From Chloroflexota bacterium (GTDB taxonomy: Bacteria; Chloroflexota; Dehalococcoidia; Lucifugimonadales; UBA3495), in assembly GCA_022568195.1 (NCBI GenBank), contig JADFFS010000021.1, positions 1 through 32,084 on the forward strand: DNA of 32,084 nt, written 5' to 3'. Made by a program: the position numbers and the translations under genes. The notes under the pieces are model-generated. The model searched no databases. It was given only the letters and a program-made list of their open reading frames with translations, and was not told the DNA's origin. Shown here in pieces: positions 24,615-30,764 of the stretch; position 1 is the first letter of the stretch; each line of letters begins with the position of its first letter.

Positions 24615-25760
24615 ATGCAGGCATCCGAATCTCCCTCGTCACGACCGTCAGAGACCCCGTCATCGCCCGGCGGACAGAGGGTGGAGCGACCTATTGTGGC
24701 CGTGGTGGCCACAACTCCTGAGACGGTGCTGGAGGATTTCCAGCGGGCCATGGTGCTGGGCGGTGTCAACGAGACCTTGGACCCCTCCATCGCGACCCTG
24801 TTGAAAATCAACATTTCTTGGCAGCACTGGTATCCCGCCTGCTCCACCACGCCCTGGCAACTCGAGGGCGTGATCATGGCCCTGCGCAACCTGGGCCACC
24901 GGGAGCTGATCGGCGCTCACAACGGCACTGTGGTGGTCGATTCTTTCGAGGGCGAGCTCAAAAACAAGCACAAGGTCGTGCAGGACCGGTGCAACCTGCC
25001 CACGGTTCATCTGGACACCCCGCCCAATCGGTGGGTCGATTACAAGCCCAAGGCCGAGATGCTGGTGCTGGACGATATCTTCCCCGAGGGCATCCAAATC
25101 CCGGAGATTTTCCAGGGCCGCAACATCGTCCAACTGCCCACTATGAAGACCCACGTGTTCACCACCATGACCGGAGCGATGAAGAACGCTTTCGGTGGAC
25201 TGCTGCACCGGAAGCGCCATTGGACCCACTCGGTGATTCACGAGACGCTGGTTGACTTGCTGGCCATCCAGCAGGAGATACACCCCGGCATCTTTGCGGT
25301 GATGGATGGCACCTTCGCCGGCGACGGTCCCGGCCCCCGGGCGATGCGTTGGCACGTCAAGGACCGCATCCTGGCCAGCGCCGACCAGGTGGCTATCGAC
25401 GCCGTGGCGGCCAAGATGATGGGCTTCGACCCAATGAAACTCAGGTTCATCCGTTTGGCCCACGAGCGTGGTTTGGGATGCGGCGACATTTCCAAGATTG
25501 AGGTGGTGGGCGAGGACGTCAGCCGGGTGAACTGGCAATTCTCCGGCGTGGAAAATACGTTTGCCAGCAAGGGTCAAAAGCTAATTTACTGGGGGCCGTT
25601 GAAGCCTTTAGAAAAGCTGCTGCTTCGCACCCCTTTGGTCAGCCTGGCCTTCCTGGCCTCCAACCTCTACCACAACGGCTATTGGCTCAAGACCATAGGA
25701 CGCCGCCGCATTCAGGCCGCATTGAAGACCGAATGGGGCAAGCTGTTCCAGTCGTACTGA
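24615..25760 (+). CDS. DUF362 family protein
   Basis: A 381-residue DUF362 protein. It has the family's N-terminal half (VVATTPETVLEDFQRAMVLGG, LLKINISWQHWYPACSTTPW) and the characteristic QLPTMKTHVFTTMTGAMKNAFGG and DGTFAGDGPGPRAMRWHVKD segments near the centre. The late block SADQVAIDAVAAKMMGFDP is also typical. No 4Fe-4S ferredoxin motif is attached, unlike some relatives. The ATG at 24615 has AGGAG about 8 nt upstream; an upstream frame from 24582 has none. Biochemistry of this family is poorly known. It follows the UbiA gene by 112 nt and may act on the same lipid-linked product. Confidence 0.88.
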   Translation: MQASESPSSRPSETPSSPGGQRVERPIVAVVATTPETVLEDFQRAMVLGGVNETLDPSIATLLKINISWQHWYPACSTTPWQLEGVIMALRNLGHRELIGAHNGTVVVDSFEGELKNKHKVVQDRCNLPTVHLDTPPNRWVDYKPKAEMLVLDDIFPEGIQIPEIFQGRNIVQLPTMKTHVFTTMTGAMKNAFGGLLHRKRHWTHSVIHETLVDLLAIQQEIHPGIFAVMDGTFAGDGPGPRAMRWHVKDRILASADQVAIDAVAAKMMGFDPMKLRFIRLAHERGLGCGDISKIEVVGEDVSRVNWQFSGVENTFASKGQKLIYWGPLKPLEKLLLRTPLVSLAFLASNLYHNGYWLKTIGRRRIQAALKTEWGKLFQSY

Positions 25761-25809
25761 TTCAGCCAAGGCCATATCAAATAAACACGGCAGGAGTAGC
25801 GATCTCCCC

Positions 25810-26901
25810 ATGGACATAGCCATTATTGGACTGCCACAGAGCGGCAAAACCACCGTGTTTGATGCCTTGACGCGGGGCCAAAGCTCCGCTACGGGAAGCG
25901 GCGGACCCGGCGCGCAGATGCGCGTGGGCGTGGTCAAAGTTCCCGACCCTCGGGTTGGTGTCCTGGCTGAGATGTACGAGCCCAAAAAGCTCGTCTACCC
26001 AGAGATCAAATATTTGGACTTGCCGGGACAGGAAGACTCAGGTCCGTACCGTGGGATCGGGGGCAGGAACAGGAACATTTTGCAGGAAGTGGACGCTTAC
26101 CTGATGGTCCTACGCGCCTTCAACGACCCGGGCGTGCACAATCCTTTGGGCGGCGTGGACCCGGGCCGGGACCTGGCGAACATGCTAAGTGAGCTGGCCC
26201 TGTCTGACCTGGAGGTGCTGGAACGGGCCCTGGAACGGCTGGATGACAGCATCAAGAAGTCCAAGGCCCAAGAACGGCCGGTGCGGGTACGCCAATTGGA
26301 GGCCGCCCGAATGGTCAAGGAAAGACTCGAAGAGGGTGTTCCCCTGCGACGCCAGGAACTGACCAGCTCGCAAGCCGAGTTCTTGACCGACTTTCAGTTG
26401 TTGACCGCCAAGCCCATCATCGTTGCCTTCAACACCGGCGAGTCCGGACCAGCCCCTGACCTGTCGAAGTTGGACATTGACCCGGCAGAGGCCGCCTCCC
26501 TGGGCCAAGTCAGCCTATGTGGCAAGCTGGAGGCCGACCTGGCGACGATGACCGGCGAAGAAGAAACCCTTTTTCGCCAGGAGCTAGGGGTGGAAGAACC
26601 GGCGACAGAAAGAGTGATCCGCGCCAGCTATGAGACCCTGGGTCTGGTCTCCTTCCTCACCATCGGAGATGACGAGGTACGGGCTTGGAGCGTACCCCAC
26701 GGCCTGGCGGCCCAGAAAGCTGCCGGGACCATCCATACCGACTTCTACCGTGGGTTCATCCGCGCCGAAGTGATCCCCTACGACGATCTGGTGCGCTGCG
26801 GGAGCATCGCCCAAGGACGCAAGGAAGGGGTCCTGCGGTCCGAGGGCAAGACCTATCCAGTTCAGGATGGGGACGTCATAGATTTCCTGATCAACGTCTG
26901 A
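25810..26901 (+). CDS. YchF/OLA1-like P-loop NTPase
   Basis: A 363-residue Obg-superfamily protein. The P-loop is GLPQSGKT (7-14), G3 is DLPGQ (70-74) and G4 is the adenine-type NTGE (208-211, NxxE as in YchF, which prefers ATP). A helical coiled region occupies about 120-195. The TGS domain near the C-terminus (LVSFLTIGDDEVRAWSV, then AAGTIHTDFYRGFIRAEVIPYDDL and QDGDVIDFLINV) is nearly canonical YchF. The P-loop lacks the usual PNVGKS wording and G3 lacks DIAG, so this is a divergent branch. ATG 25810 has AGGAG at a long 13-nt spacing. It is 49 nt downstream of DUF362. Confidence 0.88.
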   Translation: MDIAIIGLPQSGKTTVFDALTRGQSSATGSGGPGAQMRVGVVKVPDPRVGVLAEMYEPKKLVYPEIKYLDLPGQEDSGPYRGIGGRNRNILQEVDAYLMVLRAFNDPGVHNPLGGVDPGRDLANMLSELALSDLEVLERALERLDDSIKKSKAQERPVRVRQLEAARMVKERLEEGVPLRRQELTSSQAEFLTDFQLLTAKPIIVAFNTGESGPAPDLSKLDIDPAEAASLGQVSLCGKLEADLATMTGEEETLFRQELGVEEPATERVIRASYETLGLVSFLTIGDDEVRAWSVPHGLAAQKAAGTIHTDFYRGFIRAEVIPYDDLVRCGSIAQGRKEGVLRSEGKTYPVQDGDVIDFLINV

Positions 26902-26946
26902 GCCTTTAACCCGGCCATCAGAAACCCAGGCCATCGTGCCAGGACC

Positions 26947-27312
26947 CTAACGCTCGTCAACTATACGCCGGGCGAAGCTTAATTCGTGCCCGTCCGGGTC
27001 GGTGATGTGGAAGTATCGCTCGCCCCAGGCAGCGTTTTGTGGAGGCGAGTCAGGGGTCAGTCCGGTGTCGACCAGGCGATGGTAGATAGCGTCTACGTCG
27101 TCCACGTGAAGGATCAACCGCCCCCACCAGGACCAGCCGCCCTCGGCCGCCAGGATGAGGTTCAGGTAGCCTGGCCCCAACTTGAAGCTGGTAAATGATG
27201 CCCCAGGCCCTCCGTATAACAGCTCCAGCCCCACTCTGGCCCGGTAGAAGTCAACCCCGCGGGCCATATCCTGCACCGCCAATGTCACCGCGCTAATGTG
27301 CTCGACCGTCAA
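26947..27312 (-). CDS. VOC (glyoxalase/bleomycin resistance-type) protein
   Basis: A 121-residue single-domain VOC protein, different from the one at 459. It shows VTLAVQDMARGVDFYRARVGLELLYGG, LILHVDDVDAIYHRL and the typical C-terminal AWGERYFHITDPDGHELSFAR, where E110 is the expected metal ligand. The start is TTG at 27312: GGGAGGT lies 8 nt upstream and no better codon exists. It converges with the YchF-like gene and overlaps no coding gene upstream; larC's promoter lies just beyond. Substrate unknown. Confidence 0.85.
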   Translation of the reverse strand: MTVEHISAVTLAVQDMARGVDFYRARVGLELLYGGPGASFTSFKLGPGYLNLILAAEGGWSWWGRLILHVDDVDAIYHRLVDTGLTPDSPPQNAAWGERYFHITDPDGHELSFARRIVDER

Positions 27313-27335
27313 TTTGCGTTACCTCCCGGATCTTC

Positions 27336-27364
27336 TTCGCATGGAGCTGCTTAAACTGTACAAT
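27336..27364 (+). promoter_or_regulatory. Promoter of larC
   Basis: TTCGCA (27336-27341), 17 nt, TACAAT (27359-27364, 5 of 6). Transcription would start near 27371, inside or at the edge of the hairpin at 27368-27399. Confidence 0.6.
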
Positions 27365-27367
27365 ACT

Positions 27368-27399
27368 GGCCATGCCTCCCAAATTGGATGGGCATGGCC
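27368..27399 (+). promoter_or_regulatory. Palindromic hairpin before larC
   Basis: GGCCATGCC (27368-27376) is the exact reverse complement of GGCATGGCC (27391-27399); inner TCC/GGA bases can extend the stem. It lies across the predicted transcription start and 17 nt before the larC start. It could be a protein operator or a leader hairpin; there is no T-tract. Confidence 0.55.
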
Positions 27400-27415
27400 C
27401 GAAGCGAGGTGCCCT

Positions 27416-28609
27416 TTGCGGATAGCATATATCCAGTCCATCGGAGGGGCCAGCGGCGACATGCTGCTGGGGGCCCTGTTGGACCTGGGATTTCCCATGG
27501 ATGCCCTGCAGGAAGAGCTGGCTAAGCTGGATTTATCTGGATTTCAGCTGACCGCGGCCCAGGAAACCCGAAAGGAGATGCGGGGCACCAAGCTGACGGT
27601 CAAGGTGGAGGACCCCACTCGCTACTCCCCTCGCTGGCTGCTGGACACCGTCAAGCAGAGCAGGCTGGATGAGCCTGTGAAAGAAAAGGCGGCAGGGGTG
27701 CTCACCGCATTATGGCGGGCGGAGAGCCGGGTCCACGGCGAATCGGAAGAGGATCTGGAGTTGGAAGAACTGGGCAGCGTCGACACCCTGGTCGATGTCG
27801 TGGGAGTCGTCGCCGGTTTGGCCCATCTGGGGGTGGAGCAGGTGCACGCCTCCCCGTTGGTGTTGGGAGCAGCCGAGCCGCCCCGCTGGCCCGGCGGCTA
27901 CCCGAACCCGGCGCCGGCCACCCTGGAGTTGGTGGGAATGGCCGGAGCGCCGGTGGCCGCCGACCACGCCATGTACCAGGGCGTGGGAGAGTTGACCACC
28001 CCCACCGGCGCCGCCCTCATCACCACCCTGGCTGACTTTCAACGGCCGGCCATGTCGGTGGACAGCATCGGCGTGGGCCTGGGCGCCAAGGACCCGGAGA
28101 ACTTTCCCAACGTTATCCGGGTGTGGCTGGGGGAGACCATTGAACGGCCTGCCGCCGGTAAACAGGGAGACATCGTTTTGCTGGAAACCAACCTGGACGA
28201 CGTTTCCGGCGAGGTTCTGGGCTACGCCCAGGAGCAGCTATTCGCATTGGGGGCGCTGGACGTGTGGTACACCCCCATTCAGATGAAGAAGAACCGCCCG
28301 GGAGTAATCCTGTCGGCCCTGGTCCCGGCGAGCCTTGAAGCGGCGGCTTCGGAGCTTATCCTTCGGGAAACCCCGACCCTGGGCGTTAGGACCCGTCCGG
28401 TGGAGCGATATGCCGCCGAGAGGCACAGCGTGCCCATGGAAACGGAGCTGGGCGTCATCAGCGTCAAGGTCAAATATCTGGGAGGCGAACCGGTAAGCGC
28501 GGCGCCCGAGTTCGAAGACTGCCGCCGGGTGGCGTTGGAGGCGGGATTGCCGCTACAAGAGGTGTACCAACGAGCGGTGGCCGAGGCCCGGAGCCGGTTC
28601 CTCACCTAA
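27416..28609 (+). CDS. larC: Nickel pincer cofactor biosynthesis protein LarC
   Basis: A 397-residue LarC/DUF111 protein, the nickel insertase that completes the Ni-pincer nucleotide of lactate racemase and related epimerases. The opening IAYIQSIGGASGDMLLGALLDLG matches the LarC start, followed by ELGSVDTLVDVVG, GELTTPTGAALITTLA and the C-terminal LLETNLDDVSGEVLGY and MKKNRPGVILSAL blocks. LarC in Lactobacillus is made by a programmed frameshift; here both parts are in one frame. The start is TTG at 27416, with GAGGTG about 4 nt before it. No larA, larB or larE is in the window. Confidence 0.93.
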   Translation: MRIAYIQSIGGASGDMLLGALLDLGFPMDALQEELAKLDLSGFQLTAAQETRKEMRGTKLTVKVEDPTRYSPRWLLDTVKQSRLDEPVKEKAAGVLTALWRAESRVHGESEEDLELEELGSVDTLVDVVGVVAGLAHLGVEQVHASPLVLGAAEPPRWPGGYPNPAPATLELVGMAGAPVAADHAMYQGVGELTTPTGAALITTLADFQRPAMSVDSIGVGLGAKDPENFPNVIRVWLGETIERPAAGKQGDIVLLETNLDDVSGEVLGYAQEQLFALGALDVWYTPIQMKKNRPGVILSALVPASLEAAASELILRETPTLGVRTRPVERYAAERHSVPMETELGVISVKVKYLGGEPVSAAPEFEDCRRVALEAGLPLQEVYQRAVAEARSRFLT

Positions 28610-28644
28610 TCGCGGTAGCTCATCGGCAGGTCACTGGACCAGGA

Positions 28645-29352
28645 TTACCGGCGCCTGCGGGACCGCATGGGGGACCCGGGGTAGACCTTTTCGGAGAGCA
28701 CCCATTCCACCCGTCGAAGCAGGGCCGCCGCCTCGCCGGGCTCCAGCAGGTCGAGCAACTCGCTGAGCCGGCCTTCGGGTGCTTGAAGCTGTTTTGCCAG
28801 CTTGCGCAGAGTACCCAGGTACTGTTTAGGAATACGATCCCCGCAGAAGTCCCAGATCACCGTACGGATTTTCATATCCGAGTGGAAGGTCAGGGCGTTG
28901 TCGATGCCCCACAGCTTGCCGCTCCCGTCCACCAACAGATGGTTCGCTTTGCGATCAGTGCTGTTGGCAACCAGGTCAAAGCAGGCGATCATTTGCAACT
29001 GATCGGCGTTGTTTTCGGGGAGGTTGTAATAGTTTTGCTTGGGGTCGTGCTCCACGAACTGCTGCACCGAGCCGATACCGTAGGGGCCGTCGCGGATCAC
29101 CGTATACGGGATGAAGTCCCAGCCCAGCACTTCGCTAAGCAGGTAAGCCGCGTATTCGCGCTTGTACAGCGTACCGGTGGGAAAGTCCCACAAGGGGGAT
29201 TCGCCATCCCGAGGCTTGTAAATTGCCAGCCCTTTTTGGTCGCCTAGTTCAAGCTGGGCTAGGAAAGTGTAATTAGAGCCCGCGGGAGTTAGTTGACAGG
29301 CAACGATTTCGCCGTTTTCGATGAGGTCTTGGCCAGACCGGTCGGCTTGCAC
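28645..29352 (-). CDS. SCO1664-family (PI3/4-kinase-like) protein
   Basis: A 235-residue protein of the SCO1664 family, distantly related to phosphatidylinositol 3/4-kinases. Visible blocks are IYKPRDGESPLWDFPTGTL, REYAAYLLSEVLGWDFIPYT and VIRDGPYGIGSVQQF, then the catalytic-like ANSTDRKANHLLVDGSGKLWGIDNALTFH (DRK-x-x-H and DN). I take GTG 29352 with AGGA 7 nt upstream. The open frame runs to 29487 but that part overlaps the DUF3090 gene and looks non-homologous. In Actinobacteria SCO1664-type genes follow DUF3090 and a histidine phosphatase; here the first two are kept. Substrate unknown. Confidence 0.87.
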   Translation of the reverse strand: MQADRSGQDLIENGEIVACQLTPAGSNYTFLAQLELGDQKGLAIYKPRDGESPLWDFPTGTLYKREYAAYLLSEVLGWDFIPYTVIRDGPYGIGSVQQFVEHDPKQNYYNLPENNADQLQMIACFDLVANSTDRKANHLLVDGSGKLWGIDNALTFHSDMKIRTVIWDFCGDRIPKQYLGTLRKLAKQLQAPEGRLSELLDLLEPGEAAALLRRVEWVLSEKVYPGSPMRSRRRR

Positions 29353-29381
29353 CCAAATTCCTGCTATTTTCGTCCCACGGG

Positions 29382-29912
29382 TCAGCCGGCCTCCAAAACG
29401 GTGTGGCCGTTGGACCGTGGGCAAGCGTGTCCATCGGGGTTTATGGGCTGTCCGCACAGGAAGCAAAGCGGGCGTCCGGCGGAGCAAATCCGAAGGGCCT
29501 CCTCGGCTATGGTTTCGGCTTGGGCGATGGATATCGAGAAACCGACAGAGGCCGGTTCCTCGCTGGCCCCCTCTTCCTCGCGTTCGTAGGCCACCAAACG
29601 GAAAGAGTTACTGTCTGGGTCGTGGCTTAACATGATCTGGCCCGCTTTGAAATCGATGGAAATCCCTTCGCCGGACCATTCAGGCTCGCTGCTCACACCA
29701 TGTCGCTGCTTGTCCTCCAGCGACATAGCGCTCACCACCTCTTGAAGATAGATTCCAAGCTGAAAAAGCTGCTCCTTCTCCAGCCATACCGTACAGTTGG
29801 CGTTGCCTGCCTCGATAACCAGGTTAAAAGTACGCTGACCTGGCTCGCCAAAGGTTCGCGGTTCGATGTAGGAGATTGACCCCAACGAATATTTGACTTC
29901 GCGCTGCTCCAT
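29382..29912 (-). CDS. DUF3090 family protein
   Basis: A 176-residue DUF3090 protein. It begins MEQREVKYSLGSISYIEPRTFG, then GQRTFNLVIEAGNANCTVWLEKEQLFQLG, and ends with the family's cysteine cluster (RPLCFLCGQPINPDGHACPRSNGH), which could bind one zinc. The ATG at 29912 fits the family start better than the frame's first codon at 29948. The SCO1664-type gene starts 30 nt after its stop. This pairing also occurs in Actinobacteria, near mycothiol gene mshC; no mycothiol gene is seen here. Function unknown. Confidence 0.9.
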   Translation of the reverse strand: MEQREVKYSLGSISYIEPRTFGEPGQRTFNLVIEAGNANCTVWLEKEQLFQLGIYLQEVVSAMSLEDKQRHGVSSEPEWSGEGISIDFKAGQIMLSHDPDSNSFRLVAYEREEEGASEEPASVGFSISIAQAETIAEEALRICSAGRPLCFLCGQPINPDGHACPRSNGHTVLEAG

Positions 29913-30034
29913 GGCAATTATGATAAACCGGGGAATCGTTACTCGCAAGGGAGAGGTTAGGCAAAATTTCCACCAGAAATGCGGCCGTTTTCGGATGTTG
30001 GGCCGTCAGGTTCCCGGAGAACGTCCACCGCCGC

Positions 30035-30079
30035 CCTAGGCCACGAAGCTGCGGGAGCGGTATTGCAGTGTCTCGGCCA
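30035..30079 (-). repeat. Direct repeat, displaced copy of the comM 3' end
   Basis: Forty-five bases identical to 30720-30764, which is the comM stop codon with its last codons plus one base beyond. After a 25-nt interruption (30080-30104, containing a CCCTGAG ... GAAGGG palindrome-like motif) a further 11 bases, 30105-30115, again match comM (30766-30776). No comM reading frame continues. It lies in a 328-nt gap upstream of the DUF3090 gene with no other gene seen. Confidence 0.9.
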
Positions 30080-30240
30080 GGCCCGCCCTGAGCGCCGCCG
30101 AAGGGTGCGCCACGCGCACCGTATTCGCGTTCCGCTGGCCTGGCATCCAGGTTCTGGTCACAGTAATTTAGACCTGTGTTGCTAGGTACTCCGCCATGCG
30201 AAAGTTGGGCGGGACGGGGGAGCACCAATTGAGGGCCCAC

Positions 30241-30456
30241 TCAGATAGCAGTGATGTTCTCTAAGTGGACTTGTGGTTGGTCCCTGCTAATGCCCAGGTG
30301 TATGGAGGCCGCCAGCACCTCAATGCCAACCACTTCCTCGCCCTGGCCCAAGTCAATGGCGATGTCTTTCGTTAGGTGGATGGTGGTCACTTGCGTAGGT
30401 CCCTGCTTGAAGGAGATGTACGCGGCATCCACCTCCGGATCATACGTTATCTTCAT
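30241..30456 (-). CDS. DUF2283 protein (likely antitoxin partner)
   Basis: A 71-residue DUF2283 protein: KITYDPEVDAAYISFKQGP, then TKDIAIDLGQGEEVVGIEVLAAS. DUF2283 genes are commonly paired with an upstream DUF4258 gene as a putative toxin-antitoxin module. Here the ATG overlaps the stop of an ancestral DUF4258 frame (ATATGA), and GGAGGT precedes it by 6 nt. The DUF4258 gene is broken by an amber codon and a frameshift, so this looks like an intact antitoxin-type gene left alone. No promoter of its own is obvious. Confidence 0.85.
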   Translation of the reverse strand: MKITYDPEVDAAYISFKQGPTQVTTIHLTKDIAIDLGQGEEVVGIEVLAASIHLGISRDQPQVHLENITAI

Positions 30457-30718
30457 ATGTTACCTCCAAAGCAGTAAACGTACACCGTCACTACGACGAA
30501 CCTGTCGGTTCCTCGGCAACAATGGGCCGCACCTGTTTGGTGGAGTAGATCCAGCCCTTCTATTCCCTACTGTACGGAAAGTTCTTGAGAAAGGATAGGA
30601 GTCCACGTTCTGCTTCTGCCCGGTCCCCAGACGAGATGGCCTCCTCGATTTCGGATTCGCTGGCGCCTCGGTCCTCCATCTGGTCGCGGGCATGCTGCGA
30701 GAGTATTACCGGTTTCAC
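30453..30718 (-). pseudogene. Broken DUF4258 gene (putative toxin)
   Basis: From GTG 30718 the frame reads VKPVILSQHARDQMEDRG, then IEEAISSGDRAEAERG and LLSFLKNFPYSRE, a typical DUF4258 start, but stops at TAG (30560-30562) after 52 codons, where the family has a conserved Trp (TGG). Beyond it, GWIYSTKQVRPIVAEE continues in frame; a shift near 30495 then restores FVVVTVYVYCFGG up to a TGA that overlaps the DUF2283 ATG. Two lesions argue for decay. The GTG lies 2 nt after the comM stop. Confidence 0.75.
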
Positions 30719-30719
30719 T

Positions 30720-30764
30720 CCTAGGCCACGAAGCTGCGGGAGCGGTATTGCAGTGTCTCGGCCA
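30720..30764 (-). repeat. Direct repeat, native copy at the comM 3' end
   Basis: Forty-five bases identical to 30035-30079. It covers the comM stop codon and the 14 codons before it. The repeat ends one base beyond the stop, so the intact comM end belongs to this copy and the interval 30080-30719 lies between the repeats. Confidence 0.9.

Noticed and set aside
24660-25577. 305-codon minus-strand ORF opposite the DUF362 gene
   Set aside because: Antisense shadow of a GC-rich gene; low-complexity His/Gly/Val composition.
30080-30104. Integrase attachment core or insertion sequence end inside the displaced comM copy
   Set aside because: Only a short CCCTGAG ... GAAGGG palindrome-like motif; no transposase, no terminal repeats. 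Reported as an interruption only.
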